Of a stretch of 64,000 nucleotides of DNA, positions 51,201 through 60,675 are shown in pieces; the stretch's first letter is position 1; each line of letters starts with the position of its first letter. The position numbers and the translations under genes are program-made. Source of the stretch: Gammaproteobacteria bacterium (lineage in GTDB: Bacteria > Pseudomonadota > Gammaproteobacteria > Steroidobacterales > GCA-2729495). A model generated the notes under the pieces. It was not told the origin of the DNA, did not search any database, and saw only the letters and a list, made by a program, of their open reading frames with translations. The stretch covers positions 1-64,000 of the forward strand of contig JABDLC010000001.1 of the NCBI GenBank assembly GCA_013001905.1, read 5' to 3'.

Positions 51201-52180
51201 CTGACGCGGGCGCTGCCGATGAGTATTCGGCGTCGCCACTCGATATGCCCGGATTCTCCGGCACGATCAACGATTTCGCACTCGGCAATATGCGGCTCGG
51301 GCGGATGGTTGCGGATGTTCAGCCGGTGCCTGATGGCCTTGAAGCGCGCAGCGTGAAACTGACAGCACCCAGTTTTACCGGTGTGCTGTCGGGTGACTGG
51401 AAAATTATCGACAACGCGCAGCGCAGCCGGCTGCGTCTCGAGCTTGAGAGCAGCGATGTGGAACAAACGCTGCGACGGCTGGCCCTGGCCCCGGTAATTA
51501 GCGCTAAACAAGGTTCGCTGCAGGCTGACCTTATCTGGGAGGGCGGCCCGGGTGATGAAATTATCGGCGCGGCGACCGGCACGGTCGCGATGCGGGTCCG
51601 TGATGGCACGATCAGCGACATTGATGCGGGCGGAGGGCGTCTGCTGGGATTGCTCAGCGTGGCCGCGCTGCCGCGGCGGCTGGCGCTCGATTTCACGGAC
51701 CTGACCGAGAACAAGCTGGCCTTCTCAAATATCAACGCTGATTTCCGGATCGATTTTGGTGACGCCTACACCTGCAACCTGGGGCTGGAAGGCGAGGTGG
51801 CTGACATGGCGCTGGTGGGTCGCACGGGGCTGAAGGCTCAGGATTACAATCAGGTTGCTGTGGTCCGCCCGCACCTGTCGAACATGTTGCCGGTGCCGGC
51901 CGCCTTCCTCGGCGGGCCAGCGGCGGGAGTCGCAGCGCTGCTGGTCTCGCAAATCTTCAAGAAGCCCATCAGCGGTATCGGTGAGACCTATTACACCGTG
52001 ACCGGCGACTGGGAAAACAGCAACATTGAGCGGGTGCAGCGCGATGAGCTGGATACGACCCCGTTTGCCGACTGTCAGGCGCAGCTGCCGAATCTGTCAC
52101 CCGAAGAAGTGGCGGCGATTGAAGAGCTCGTGAATCAGTCGGCGACTCAAAACGAGACAGCAGACGGCGAGACACCGTAA
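48209..52180 (+). CDS. yhdP: YhdP-family AsmA-like protein
   Basis: A 1323-residue protein with one N-terminal transmembrane helix (about 12-34) and a very long periplasmic beta-rich body. AsmA-like proteins such as YhdP and TamB form hydrophobic grooves that bridge the envelope and carry phospholipid to the outer membrane. The C-terminal AsmA-type region has the QGSLQADLIWEGGPGDEIIGAATGTVAMRV and GRLLGLLSVAALPRRLALDF segments. A proline/glutamate-rich tail ends it. Length agrees with YhdP (about 1270). It lies between rng and tldD in the usual order. Confidence 0.9.
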   Translation: MSGFFNRLGTWLLRIAAGAVILLALLVGVARLLLPEAPRFADDVRRAAQQATGFDIDFQLLSAGVSLYGPELRLTDVTVNWPTGEQAFAAGEISIAVDVVQLITQQQVAPALLHIEDLAAELEITAEGSVLLQGRPLEDFAASAEPGQQLEALRVSLEDVDVRFADRQRGIAPVGMSVKYLLADIDTAEVAVEADIRLAADLAEKIEIDGVAPIELFADRAALTSADRWSLSVNVDDFRLGSWMQLTDQFDSPVLDGEGAASAELEFAGIQPAAIRVDADISELLLSQPGSDPVYYDSISGEVSWKNEAAGWQASGRDLRFVRDGQRRLDGQFRVNQRSNEDGSANWSVSAESLSLTDLMPFATALVAPQLQEAGISGRASGDIWRLQSDAELVAGELREYSVEGDFENLGYVDAERGINARGLSGALRADQSGGSLRLATRDALLGWDAWFREALPVTSLEGLAVWRVVDDRLRLIVSDLFAETPDGGGTASLELTTDLSFKEPWVDLTAEASMQDATQVVKYLPRKVPDKTVAWLGRALEKGSSPRTEFRLRGPLRKFPFRNDGGEWLIDIEYTDARLQFADDWPVVESSSGQLVLENESIYSTRNRASIGGLDFVDSQVRIADLKQAELEIAAKGQVLLPELLRFLRDTPIAERLGDVFNDVRAGGQGELQGRFRVPIRKLDQWQLQATLDVTDASAWLRTLDTRLDDISGRVRIANTYVSGDALTATLLGEPVVINIEPDKSADATVTHRATVAGRFPYAKIEAELGLPRLGRISGSTAMTAEALFPVRSSDEPFRMVVTSQLEGLAIALPEPLRKEAAAVEDFSAVVSFPADGAIDIGLSLERGVLADINYRRNSDGWSLRGGRVRSGAGDDAPSSEDGIALTVVTDRLRVEDWVEAFGDTQSAAAGPGGRSGAARPWESYFSTAVVRAEELEVLGYRFSDTDVKANFGADSWDLDITGPWIEGRLNVPFQLDGNAMISGELARLLLIEPAAADAGAADEYSASPLDMPGFSGTINDFALGNMRLGRMVADVQPVPDGLEARSVKLTAPSFTGVLSGDWKIIDNAQRSRLRLELESSDVEQTLRRLALAPVISAKQGSLQADLIWEGGPGDEIIGAATGTVAMRVRDGTISDIDAGGGRLLGLLSVAALPRRLALDFTDLTENKLAFSNINADFRIDFGDAYTCNLGLEGEVADMALVGRTGLKAQDYNQVAVVRPHLSNMLPVPAAFLGGPAAGVAALLVSQIFKKPISGIGETYYTVTGDWENSNIERVQRDELDTTPFADCQAQLPNLSPEEVAAIEELVNQSATQNETADGETP

Positions 52181-52189
52181 ACTCCCCGC

Positions 52190-53644
52190 ATGAATGAAGC
52201 AGACAGTAACGCGATTGAGGTTGCGCGCAGCAGCTTGCTGGCGCCCAGCGGCCTCGAGGAGCAACACCTGCAGGAAGCGCTCGGCCGCATGCTCAAAGGC
52301 GGTGTCGACAACGCTGACCTGTATTTTCAGTTCACCCGCAACGAGAGCTGGTCGCTGGAAGACGGCATCGTCAAAGAGGGCAGTCACAGCATTGATCAGG
52401 GTGTCGGCGTGCGTGCGATGGCCGGCGAAAAAACCGGCTTTGCTTATTCCGATGAATTGGTTGTTCCGGCGCTGATGGCATCCGCCGATGCGGCCGCGGC
52501 GATAGCGCGACAGGGCAGTTCCGGTGCGGTTGCTGCGTGGCAGTCGCCTGCGGGGCGCAATTTGTATCCGGCGATTGATCCGATCAATACGCTGGAAGAT
52601 GCCGCCAAGGTGGAGCTGCTGCAGCGAGTCGATCGTGAGACCCGCGCGCTGGATTCGCGTGTTAAACAGGTGAATGCCAGCCTGGCCGCCGCACACGAGG
52701 TTGTGCTCGTGTGCGCGACCGACGGCACGTTTGCGGCGGATGTCCGGCCGCTGATCCGCCTGAACGTGTCTGTCATCGTCGAGGAAAACGGGCGGCGTGA
52801 ACAGGGCTACAGCGGCGGGGGTGGCCGTCGCAGCTACGACTATTTTCTAAAAGATGACCAGTGCCTTGAGTACGGCCGCGAAGCGGTGCGTCAGGCACTG
52901 GTGAATCTGGAAGCGGACCCCGCGCCTGCGGGCGAGATGACTGTGGTGCTCGGCGCTGGCTGGCCGGGCGTGTTGCTGCACGAGGCTATCGGACACGGCC
53001 TCGAGGGTGATTTTAATCGCAAGGGCACGTCGGCATTCGCCGGCCGGATAGGCGAAAAGGTCGCGTCAGAACTATGCACCGTCGTGGACGACGGCACGCT
53101 CGCCGGTCGGCGGGGTTCACTGAACATCGACGACGAGGGCACGCAGACCTCAACGACGACGTTGATCGAAAACGGCGTCCTCAAAGGTTATATGCAGGAC
53201 AAGCTGAACGCGCGGCTGATGGGTATGGATGCCACCGGTAACGGACGGCGCCAGTCGTTCGCGCATCTGCCGCTGCCGCGGATGACGAACACCTACATGC
53301 TGCCCGGCCCGCACAATGCCGACGAAATCATCGCTTCCGTCGACAAGGGCATTTACGCGCGCAATTTCGCAGGGGGTCAGGTCGATATCACGTCCGGTAA
53401 GTTCGTATTTTCGACGAGCGAGACCTACCTCATCGAGAACGGCAAAGTCGGCAAGCCGCTGAAAGACGCCACGCTGATCGGTGACGGCCCGTCGGTGCTC
53501 ACACAGGTGACGATGGTCGGCGATGACCTCGAACTTGATGGCGGTATCGGCGTGTGCGGCAAAGAAGGCCAGTCGGTGCCTGTGGGCGTCGGCCAGCCCA
53601 CGCTGCGGGTCGAAGGCCTGACGGTGGGCGGCGTCGCCGGCTGA
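52190..53644 (+). CDS. tldD: Metalloprotease TldD
   Basis: A 484-residue subunit of the TldD-TldE heterodimer, a zinc protease that degrades unfolded peptides and matures microcin B17 and related peptides. The zinc motif HEAIGH lies at 264-269 within [22 protein letters not shown], and the family C-terminus [14 protein letters not shown] is intact. Its partner pmbA (tldE) follows about 300 bases downstream, with a small membrane-protein gene between them. Confidence 0.95.
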   Translation: MNEADSNAIEVARSSLLAPSGLEEQHLQEALGRMLKGGVDNADLYFQFTRNESWSLEDGIVKEGSHSIDQGVGVRAMAGEKTGFAYSDELVVPALMASADAAAAIARQGSSGAVAAWQSPAGRNLYPAIDPINTLEDAAKVELLQRVDRETRALDSRVKQVNASLAAAHEVVLVCATDGTFAADVRPLIRLNVSVIVEENGRREQGYSGGGGRRSYDYFLKDDQCLEYGREAVRQALVNLEADPAPAGEMTVVLGAGWPGVLLHEAIGHGLEGDFNRKGTSAFAGRIGEKVASELCTVVDDGTLAGRRGSLNIDDEGTQTSTTTLIENGVLKGYMQDKLNARLMGMDATGNGRRQSFAHLPLPRMTNTYMLPGPHNADEIIASVDKGIYARNFAGGQVDITSGKFVFSTSETYLIENGKVGKPLKDATLIGDGPSVLTQVTMVGDDLELDGGIGVCGKEGQSVPVGVGQPTLRVEGLTVGGVAG

Positions 53645-53716
53645 ATCCCCGCGCCCGGCAGGTGCGTTGTGCACAGCAGCCTTGACCCCGTCACCCGAGT
53701 AGGGGATAAACATCCC

Positions 53717-53929
53717 ATGCTACGCATCTGGTTGACGAAACCGATCTACGAGACCCTGCCGTTTTTTTATCTGGTAGCGGGGATCGGTCTGCTCGTCGCC
53801 TCCCTGTATCTTGACTACTGGTACTGGCCCGAGCTGTGTCTCGCGTCCGGTGCCGCGTGTCTGATACTGGGCCTTTTCATCCTGCTGAAACGCCGCGATT
53901 TCCGGGCGGAAAAAAGGCCGGACGACTGA
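53717..53929 (+). CDS. Small two-helix membrane protein between tldD and pmbA
   Basis: A 70-residue protein not recognised as a known family. It has two hydrophobic segments (about 13-32 and 38-55) and a basic then acidic tail (LKRRDFRAEKRPDD). AGGGGA precedes the ATG by ten bases, which supports the start at 53717; a longer in-frame start at 53669 has no such site. It is 72 bases after tldD and 18 bases before pmbA, on the same strand, so co-expression with both is likely. A role as a membrane anchor or adaptor for TldD/TldE is a guess from position. Confidence 0.65.
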   Translation: MLRIWLTKPIYETLPFFYLVAGIGLLVASLYLDYWYWPELCLASGAACLILGLFILLKRRDFRAEKRPDD

Positions 53930-53947
53930 TCTGAGCCTGATATACCC

Positions 53948-55288
53948 GTGACTACCGAAGAGACAGCAGCCCAGCAGGGCCGCCTGCAGGAGAGCGTCGC
54001 TCTGGCGCTGCAAAATGCCGCCAAACTGGGCGCGAGCCAGGCGGAAGCCAGCGCGAGCTTTGGTGCCGGGCTGTCCGTGACCGTGCGTCAGCAGGACATC
54101 GACACGCTCGAATACCATCGCGATCAGGGGCTCGATGTCACGGTGTATTTCGGCCAGCGCAAAGGCAGCGCCAGCACGACTGACCTGCGCCCTGACACCA
54201 TTGCGGAGACCGTGGCTAAAGCGTGCTCGCTGGCCCGTTATGCGGCGGAAGACGAGGCGGCCGGCCTCGCTGATGCGGAACGCATGGCAACGGAGTTTCC
54301 GGATCTGGATCTTTACCACCACTGGGCGCTCGATGCCGACGCCGCGATCCGGCTGGCCACCGAGTGTGAAGCGGCGGCGCTCAGCGTCGACAAACGTATT
54401 AGCAATTCGGAAGGTGCCACGGTCGGTAAGCACGAAGGCTGCCGGGTTTATGGCAACAGTCACGGCTTCCTGGCGGGGTTCCCGGATTCGCAGCACAGTC
54501 TGTCCTGTTCGGTGCTGGCCAGTGAAGGCAACGCGATGCAGCGCGATTATGAGTACACCGTGGCGCGTGATCCGGGTGAACTGGTCGCTGCTGAAACGGT
54601 TGGCCGGCAGGCCGGCGAAGCGACGGTCGGCCGTCTGGGCGCGCGCAAACTCGATACACGGGTCACACCCGTCATCTACCCGGCCAAACTGGCGCGTGGT
54701 TTATTCGGCCATGCCCTCGGCGCGCTCAGTGGCGGTGCGCTGTATCGTCGGGCGAGCTTTTTGCTTGACTGCGTCGGCGAAGAAATTTTTGCGCCGCATA
54801 TCACGTTGAGCGAACGGCCTCATTTGCTACGTGGCATGGGCAGCACAGCTTTCGACAGCGAGGGTGTCGCGACGCGTGAGCGCGATCTGGTTGCGAACGG
54901 AGTACTGCAGGGCTATGTGCTGGCGTCGTACTACGCCCGCAAGCTCGGCCTTGAATCCACCGGCAATGCCGGCGGCGTGCACAATCTCGTCGTCTCCGAC
55001 ACGAGCGTCAGCTATGCCGACCTTGTTGAGCAGATGGGCACGGGTTTCATTGTGACGGAGCTCATGGGGCAGGGTGTCAATTCCGTGACTGGTGACTACT
55101 CGCGCGGCGCTGCCGGCTTCTGGGTTGAAGACGGCGAAATCGCTTTCCCGGTGCACGAGGTGACGCTCGGCGGTAACCTGCGTGATATCTACAAGGGCAT
55201 CCTGCAGATCGCCACCGACACCGATACGCGCGGCGGCATTCGCTCCGGTTCTGTGCTGATCGACAGCATGACGCTCGCGGGTAGCTGA
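53948..55288 (+). CDS. pmbA: Metalloprotease subunit PmbA (TldE)
   Basis: A 446-residue TldE/PmbA protein, partner of TldD; it lacks its own HExxxH motif and shapes the active chamber. The family segments VTVRQQDIDTLEYHRDQGLDVTVYFGQRKGSASTTDL and STGNAGGVHNLVVSDT, and the C-terminus GGIRSGSVLIDSMTLAGS, are clear. It uses a GTG start. It ends the long plus-strand run, with only one base between its stop and that of the YihY-family gene on the other strand. Confidence 0.95.
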   Translation: MTTEETAAQQGRLQESVALALQNAAKLGASQAEASASFGAGLSVTVRQQDIDTLEYHRDQGLDVTVYFGQRKGSASTTDLRPDTIAETVAKACSLARYAAEDEAAGLADAERMATEFPDLDLYHHWALDADAAIRLATECEAAALSVDKRISNSEGATVGKHEGCRVYGNSHGFLAGFPDSQHSLSCSVLASEGNAMQRDYEYTVARDPGELVAAETVGRQAGEATVGRLGARKLDTRVTPVIYPAKLARGLFGHALGALSGGALYRRASFLLDCVGEEIFAPHITLSERPHLLRGMGSTAFDSEGVATRERDLVANGVLQGYVLASYYARKLGLESTGNAGGVHNLVVSDTSVSYADLVEQMGTGFIVTELMGQGVNSVTGDYSRGAAGFWVEDGEIAFPVHEVTLGGNLRDIYKGILQIATDTDTRGGIRSGSVLIDSMTLAGS

Positions 55289-55289
55289 T

Positions 55290-56609
55290 TCAGCTCCGGT
55301 CGGCGTTGTTGTCCAGTAATTCGTAGAGACTCTGCTCGCCCAGCACCGTGCGTTGTGCGTTGTGCAAATCGAGAAACAGGTGACTGACCGCGGACGGCCA
55401 GCGGCCACCGCGGTAAACGTCTGATTCGTGTGCACCACGTACCGCTTCGAGCACCGTGGAGAGACTGATACCGGCCGGGTCGCGCGCGGGTAGCAGTTGA
55501 TCGCGGTTGTCTATATGCAGCAGCCCGGCGCTCGATAAACGCTCGCGCACCTGCGCGAGCAGCAAGCCCGGAACGCCTATCCGCTCAGCCGCTTCGTTGG
55601 TCGTCATGGCGTCGTCGGTGCTGCGAAAGCGTTCGGCAACGAGCAGCATCAGGCTCAGCGCCATCTGTTCGACGAGTTCATTGCCGACCCGCAGGTTGCG
55701 ATAGCCCACCCGGGTGTACTCCGGGTTCTGAAAGTAGAACGAGGCCTGCGCACCGATCAGGAGTATGAGCCAGCTGATGTAGAGCCATATCAGCGCAATA
55801 ATAATGACGGCGAACGATGCGTAGATATCGGCATTGCGCGTGGAGCTGGCGACAAAGGCCGCAAACAATTTGCCGCTGACTGTCCAGAGTATACCGCCGG
55901 TCAGACCGCCGACGATCGCCGCGCGCGCTTTCACGCGCGTATTCGGGATGAACCAGTAGGCGAGTGCAAAGGTGACCGCGAGTATGATAAACGGGGACAA
56001 GCGGCCCACGAGCACAGCGGTCGAACCAAGCGGTTCGATCTCCAGAATACGTTCCACAATGGTGTTGCTGGAGGCCGAGGCAATCAGACCCAGTGCCGTC
56101 AGCATCAGTAGCGGCCCCACCAGCACGATGCTCAGGTATTCACCGAAACGCTGCAGGAAGTTGCGCGAACTGTCGACGCGCCAGATGTGATTCAGGCTGT
56201 CCTCGACTTTCTTGATCATCGAGACTGTCGTGTAAATCAGCAGTACGAGGCCGGCGCCGGCCAGCAGCCCGCCCTGAACGTTGTCGACAAAGCCAATCAG
56301 TTGTGCGGTCAGTTGTGCGCCTTTATCGCCCAGCGGATCAAGGACATTGCGCAGCATCGGTTCGATCCGGGAGCGGTGGATGCCGAAACCTTTCAATGCT
56401 GAGAAGGCGAGCGCCAGCATCGGCACGATCGACATGATGGTGATGTAGACCAGCCCCATCGCACGCAACGTCAGCGTCGTGGTCAGCACGTCACGCAGAA
56501 TGGCGTAGAGAAAACGGATCGCCCGCACCGAACGGTTCAGCGCCGGGTGCAGGGTATTGACCCGCGGATTCCACAGCAGGGCCTCGAGCTTGAGTGTCAG
56601 GTCGTCCAC
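55290..56609 (-). CDS. YihY/BrkB-family inner-membrane protein
   Basis: A 439-residue membrane protein of the YihY family, once called RNase BN. About six helices lie in residues 35-290. They include the family blocks GLVYITIMSIVPMLALAFSALKGFG, LLAGAGLVLLIYTTVSMIKKVEDSLNHIWRV and ALIWLYISWLILLIGAQASFYFQNPEY. The C-terminal third (about 300-439) is soluble and resembles a winged-helix region (TTNEAAERIGVPGLLLAQVRERLSSAGLLHI). The start is GTG. It lies 14 bases downstream of purC on the same strand. Function is unsettled for the family. Confidence 0.88.
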   Translation of the reverse strand: MDDLTLKLEALLWNPRVNTLHPALNRSVRAIRFLYAILRDVLTTTLTLRAMGLVYITIMSIVPMLALAFSALKGFGIHRSRIEPMLRNVLDPLGDKGAQLTAQLIGFVDNVQGGLLAGAGLVLLIYTTVSMIKKVEDSLNHIWRVDSSRNFLQRFGEYLSIVLVGPLLMLTALGLIASASSNTIVERILEIEPLGSTAVLVGRLSPFIILAVTFALAYWFIPNTRVKARAAIVGGLTGGILWTVSGKLFAAFVASSTRNADIYASFAVIIIALIWLYISWLILLIGAQASFYFQNPEYTRVGYRNLRVGNELVEQMALSLMLLVAERFRSTDDAMTTNEAAERIGVPGLLLAQVRERLSSAGLLHIDNRDQLLPARDPAGISLSTVLEAVRGAHESDVYRGGRWPSAVSHLFLDLHNAQRTVLGEQSLYELLDNNADRS

Positions 56610-56623
56610 GGCGTCAGACCGGC

Positions 56624-57505
56624 TTACCCGGTCAGTTGCTCCAGCGCCTGCCGGTACTTGGCAGCGGTGCGGTCAATGATGTCCTGTGGCAGCTTCGGCC
56701 CAGGCGCCGTCTTGTCCCAGTCGAGTGTCTCCAGGTAATCGCGCACGAATTGTTTATCGAAGCTGGGGGGGCTGATGCCCGGCCGGTACTGATCAGCGGG
56801 CCAGAAGCGTGAAGAGTCGGGCGTCATCACCTCATCGATGAGATAAAGCGTACCGTCATCATCCAGGCCGAACTCAAACTTGGTATCGGCGATGATGATG
56901 CCGCGCTCGGCCGCATAATCCCGTCCGTGCTCATAGATGCGGATCGACAGGTCGCGCACCCGGGTTGCGAGCTCGGTGCCGATCAGATCGGCCATTCGAT
57001 CAAAGTCGATGTTTTCGTCGTGATCGCCGGCATCGGCTTTGGTTGCCGGTGTAAAGATCGGTGTCGCCAGCTTGCTGGCGAGCTGCAGACCTTCCGGCAG
57101 CGCGATGCCGCAGACGGCGCCGTTCTGCTGATAGTCTTTCCATCCTGAACCAATCAAATAGCCGCGCACCACGGCTTCAACCGGCAGTGGCTGGAGCCGC
57201 TTCACAACGATGGCGCGCTCACCTAGGCGCGCGGCTTCCTGTGCGCCGATGATGTCCGCCGGTGCTATGCCGGTGAGATGATTCGGCACGATGTCGTGGG
57301 TACGGTCGAACCAGAAATTCGCCGTCCGGGTCAGCACTTCACCCTTGCCCGGTATCGGGTCCGGCAGCACGACGTCGAATGCCGACAGCCGGTCTGAAGT
57401 GACGATGAGCAGATGATCGTCATCGACCGCAAAGATATCGCGCACCTTGCCTTGACTTACCGGCTCGAGGCCCGACAATTTCGTTTCGAACAGTGTTTCA
57501 GTCAT
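56624..57505 (-). CDS. purC: Phosphoribosylaminoimidazole-succinocarboxamide synthase
   Basis: A 293-residue enzyme of purine biosynthesis joining aspartate to CAIR. The N-terminus [55 protein letters not shown] and the [15 protein letters not shown] active-site segment are typical of the longer (eukaryote/Xanthomonas-like) PurC type. The ATG at 57505 begins the conserved region; sequence upstream to 57679 is the antisense of djlA. It is divergent from djlA. Confidence 0.95.
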   Translation of the reverse strand: MTETLFETKLSGLEPVSQGKVRDIFAVDDDHLLIVTSDRLSAFDVVLPDPIPGKGEVLTRTANFWFDRTHDIVPNHLTGIAPADIIGAQEAARLGERAIVVKRLQPLPVEAVVRGYLIGSGWKDYQQNGAVCGIALPEGLQLASKLATPIFTPATKADAGDHDENIDFDRMADLIGTELATRVRDLSIRIYEHGRDYAAERGIIIADTKFEFGLDDDGTLYLIDEVMTPDSSRFWPADQYRPGISPPSFDKQFVRDYLETLDWDKTAPGPKLPQDIIDRTAAKYRQALEQLTG

Positions 57506-57581
57506 CGTGCATACTTTCCGGGGCGCCGGATCAGGAAGGGCGGCACATTTTAGCCTTACAGGGACAGAGCCGGAAAGCGAT

Positions 57582-58415
57582 ATGAAGCCGCTCCACAAAT
57601 GGTTGCTGGTTGGCGGGCTGCTGGGCTTCTGGTTCGGTGGTGCCGGCATTACGCGGCTGCTGGGCGCGTTTGCGGGCATGGCGGTGGCCTATCAGCTGCA
57701 TGTCTTTCTGACGGCCCGTAACGGCACCGGCGGCGGCTTTTCGCGTGCGTCAACCGCGCAGCGCCGCCAGGTGTTTTTTGAAACTGTGTTTCTGGCCATG
57801 GGGCATCTGGCCAAAGTGGATGGCCGCGTCTCCCAGGAGGAAATTCGCGCTGCGCGCTCTTATATGCACGCTATGCGGCTGAGCCCGGAAGCCGTGCGAT
57901 CCGCGATCGAGTTGTTTACGCGCGGCAAAGACCCTGACTTTCCGATCGACAGCCAGATCGCTGAACTGGCCGCGGTCTGCGGCGGTCACCGCGCGTTGAT
58001 GCGTAATTTTCTCGAAGTGCTGCTGGGGTTTGCGCTGAGTAAAGGCACGATCAGCGCTGTCGAACGCGAACTGCTGTGGCGGTTGGCGGCGGGGCTCGGT
58101 GTGAGCCGCGTCGAGATGGCGCAGTTTGAAGCCGTGTTGCGGGCGCAAGCGAGCTTCGGTTCCGGTGGCGGCCAGCGGCAGCCCGGCTACACGGTCGCTG
58201 ACGAACTGGAGCAGGCCTACAAGGCGCTGGGTATCGAGAGCAGCGCGTCGGAGAGAGAAGTCAAAACAGCCTACCGCCGTCTCATGAGCCAGCATCACCC
58301 GGACAAACTGGTCGCCAACGGCCTTCCCGAGTCAATGAAAGAAGCGGCTGAAGAGCGCACCCACGAGATACGTAAGGCCTACGAGACGATCCGGGATCAC
58401 CGCGGTATCAAGTAA
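57582..58415 (+). CDS. djlA: Co-chaperone DjlA, membrane-anchored J-domain protein
   Basis: A 277-residue type III J protein that stimulates DnaK ATPase at the inner membrane. A Gly-rich N-terminal transmembrane helix (about 7-30) resembles the dimerising helix of DjlA. A TerB-like helical domain follows (about 60-190: [23 protein letters not shown]). The J domain closes the protein (about 210-277) with its HPD motif at 239-241. The ATG at 57582 gives the transmembrane start. It is followed 36 bases later by rpe. Confidence 0.94.
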   Translation: MKPLHKWLLVGGLLGFWFGGAGITRLLGAFAGMAVAYQLHVFLTARNGTGGGFSRASTAQRRQVFFETVFLAMGHLAKVDGRVSQEEIRAARSYMHAMRLSPEAVRSAIELFTRGKDPDFPIDSQIAELAAVCGGHRALMRNFLEVLLGFALSKGTISAVERELLWRLAAGLGVSRVEMAQFEAVLRAQASFGSGGGQRQPGYTVADELEQAYKALGIESSASEREVKTAYRRLMSQHHPDKLVANGLPESMKEAAEERTHEIRKAYETIRDHRGIK

Positions 58416-58451
58416 CTTGATGCCGCGCAGCTTATCCCTGATCATCCCCGT

Positions 58452-59126
58452 ATGGCTGACAAAGACTTCCTGATTGCTCCCTCCATCCTGTCCGCGGATT
58501 TTGCGCGGCTGGGCGAAGAGGTCGACAACGTGCTCGCGGCGGGTGCCGACGTGGTGCACTTTGACGTCATGGATAATCACTTCGTGCCCAATCTCACCAT
58601 AGGGCCGCTAGTCTGCGAGGCGCTGCGCAAGCACGGTGTGACAGCGCCCATCGATGTGCACCTCATGGTGAAGCCTGTGGACCGCCTGATCGGCGATTTT
58701 GCTGCTGCCGGGGCGACTTATATCAGTTTCCATCCCGAAGCCAGCGAGCATGTGCACCGGACGATCGGCGCCATTCGCGAAGCGGGCTGCAAGCCAGGGC
58801 TCGTGTTCAATCCGGCGACGCCGCTGGATCACCTTGATTACGTGCTCGACGATCTGGATCTGGTCCTGCTGATGTCGGTCAACCCCGGCTTTGGCGGGCA
58901 GAGTTTCATCGGCTCTGCGCTGACGAAGCTGGAGCAGGCGCGCACACTCATCGATGCGAGTGGCTGTGATGTCCGGCTGGAAATTGATGGCGGCGTCAAG
59001 ATCGACAATATCGGTGAAATTGCTGCAGCAGGTGCCGACATGTTCGTCGCGGGGTCGGCAATATTTGGCACCGACGACTATGCCGCCACCATCGCCGCCA
59101 TGCGGGATCAGCTGGCCAAGGCCTGA
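58452..59126 (+). CDS. rpe: Ribulose-phosphate 3-epimerase
   Basis: A 224-residue TIM-barrel enzyme of the pentose phosphate pathway. Signature segments are [60 protein letters not shown] and [12 protein letters not shown], covering the metal-binding His and Asp residues. A bidirectional terminator lies just downstream. rpiA, acting on the same substrate, is encoded at 62732. Confidence 0.97.
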   Translation: MADKDFLIAPSILSADFARLGEEVDNVLAAGADVVHFDVMDNHFVPNLTIGPLVCEALRKHGVTAPIDVHLMVKPVDRLIGDFAAAGATYISFHPEASEHVHRTIGAIREAGCKPGLVFNPATPLDHLDYVLDDLDLVLLMSVNPGFGGQSFIGSALTKLEQARTLIDASGCDVRLEIDGGVKIDNIGEIAAAGADMFVAGSAIFGTDDYAATIAAMRDQLAKA

Positions 59127-59140
59127 CGCCGCCCACAAAA

Positions 59141-59172
59141 AAGGCCGCCGCGCATACCTGCGCCGCGGCCTT
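59141..59172 (-). terminator. Terminator shared by rpe and crp, strongest on the minus strand
   Basis: A 14-bp GC-rich stem with one internal mismatch (59141-59154 with 59159-59172) and a short TACC loop. On the minus strand it is followed by TTTTTT, the proper form for a crp terminator; on the plus strand only a weak TTCGTT follows, for rpe. Confidence 0.8.
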
Positions 59173-59196
59173 CGTTAACTATTGTCGTAGATCTTG

Positions 59197-59871
59197 CTAA
59201 GTGGTCGTTGCCGTAGCCGAAATCTGTGGCTGCGTGCGTGCGCCATACACGACGATGGTTTTGCCGCTTGCCGATACCAGGCCCTGTTCCTCCAGGACCT
59301 TCAGCACGCGGCCGGCCATCTCGCGTGAACAACCCACCAGACGGCTCAGCTCCTGACGACTGACTTTGATCTGCATTCCGTCGGGATGCGTCATCGCATC
59401 CGGCTCATTGCACAGATCCATAATCGCGTGCGCGACCCGGCCCGTCACATCGACGAATGCGAGATCGCCAAGCTTACGATTGGTACGATCCAGTCGCAGC
59501 GCGAGCTGAGTCGCGAGCTCGAAAACCAGCCCGGGATTCTCGCTCGATATCTGCCGGAAGCGGGGGTACGTCATTTCTGCGATTTCAGACTCAACGCGGG
59601 TGCGCACCCAGGCGGTGCGAGCCGGTTCATCATGGAACAGCCCCATCTCGCCGAAAAACTGACCCTTATTCAGATAGGCCAGCACCATTTCGTTGCCGTC
59701 CTCATCCTCGATCATGACTTCGACGGAGCCGCGCATGATGTAGTAAAGGCTGTCCGGCACATCGCCGGCATGAATAATCACCTGCTTTGACGGTACGGTG
59801 CGCGTGCGGCAGTACGTCAGAAAGCGGTTAATGGCCGGCACGTCGCTCAGTGCCTTTCCATTAGTCGGCAT
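59197..59871 (-). CDS. crp: Crp/Vfr-type cAMP receptor transcription regulator
   Basis: A 224-residue global regulator. The cyclic nucleotide-binding domain has GEMGLF (Glu75), Arg85 with Thr86 in place of the usual Ser, and Thr130 in the long helix, so cAMP binding looks intact. The Xanthomonas Clp type, which answers to cyclic di-GMP, has a different sequence here. The helix-turn-helix SRQELSRLVGCSREMAGRVLKVLEEQG keeps the Arg-Glu and Arg contacts for TGTGA half-sites. The C-terminal ATATTT extension is extra. Similar to Vfr/CRP in length. No adenylate cyclase is in the window. Confidence 0.92.
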   Translation of the reverse strand: MPTNGKALSDVPAINRFLTYCRTRTVPSKQVIIHAGDVPDSLYYIMRGSVEVMIEDEDGNEMVLAYLNKGQFFGEMGLFHDEPARTAWVRTRVESEIAEMTYPRFRQISSENPGLVFELATQLALRLDRTNRKLGDLAFVDVTGRVAHAIMDLCNEPDAMTHPDGMQIKVSRQELSRLVGCSREMAGRVLKVLEEQGLVSASGKTIVVYGARTQPQISATATTT

Positions 59872-59956
59872 GTCTATTTCCTCAACAATGACCCGTAAAA
59901 AACCCCGACACCTTTGTAACCTTTAATACGGCTATAAGCAAGCCGCACGGTGGTCA

Positions 59957-60592
59957 TCAGAGCCTGAACGATACGCCGGTCATTACTTTGGAGAGGGCGC
60001 GCATACCGGCGCGCACAGGGGCGGGCAGCGCCGTGCCGCCCAGTTCCCGCGCTTTGCGCCCGTGGCGGATTTCGTCATCGCGCATCTGCGAGACAATCTC
60101 GCGACTGACGCTGTCGTCCGTTGGCAGACGATCAAGATGACGGTTGAGGTGCTCGGCGACCTGTTGCTCCGTCTCGTCAAGGAAACCGAGGCTGTAGCGG
60201 TCACCCGCCAGCCCGGCGGCGGCGCCGATGGCGAATGATCCTGCATACCAAACGGGTGCCAGCAGGCTGGTGCGCTCGCCCAGCTCTTCCGTGCGGCTGT
60301 GACACCAGGCCAGGTGATCGTTTTCTTCCGCTGCCGAGTCCAGCAACTGTTGGCGCAAGTGATCATCGCGCGTTACGAATGCCTGCCCCCGGTACAGCGC
60401 CTGCGCGGCAATCTCGCCGGCATGATTGACCCGCATGAGTGCAGCTGAAAGGGCCTGTTCCTGCTCGCTGAGTGGCGTGGCGTCGCCGTGCTCGTTGCTG
60501 CGATCCGGTCGCGGTTTGCGCGCGCGAGGACGCGCGGCAACGGTGCGTAATGCGTTGTCCGCTTCGCACAAAATCCGATCAACAAAACTCAT
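59957..60592 (-). CDS. coq7: 3-demethoxyubiquinol 3-hydroxylase
   Basis: A 211-residue diiron monooxygenase of ubiquinone biosynthesis, used by many Proteobacteria in place of UbiF. Ferritin-like helices supply the ligands: Glu60 in MRVNHAGEIAAQALYRGQ, the Glu-x-x-His pair at 90-93 (ENDHLAWCHSR), and a second Glu/His set further on (EIVSQMRDDEIRHGRKA). The ATG at 60592, after a GCGAGGC site, gives the usual MSFVDRILCEADNALR start; ATGs 15 and 27 bases upstream are possible. Confidence 0.94.
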   Translation of the reverse strand: MSFVDRILCEADNALRTVAARPRARKPRPDRSNEHGDATPLSEQEQALSAALMRVNHAGEIAAQALYRGQAFVTRDDHLRQQLLDSAAEENDHLAWCHSRTEELGERTSLLAPVWYAGSFAIGAAAGLAGDRYSLGFLDETEQQVAEHLNRHLDRLPTDDSVSREIVSQMRDDEIRHGRKARELGGTALPAPVRAGMRALSKVMTGVSFRL

Positions 60593-60675
60593 GCCTCGCA
60601 AATCCATACCCGCTATCATACGCGGCCCTGTCGCAGCGCGCAGCGTGCTGCCGGATCTCTGCAGAGGTATAAAAA

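Noticed and set aside
55290..56609. Annotation as ribonuclease BN
   Set aside because: The YihY family was once given this name, but RNase BN activity belongs to the unrelated ElaC/RNase Z family.
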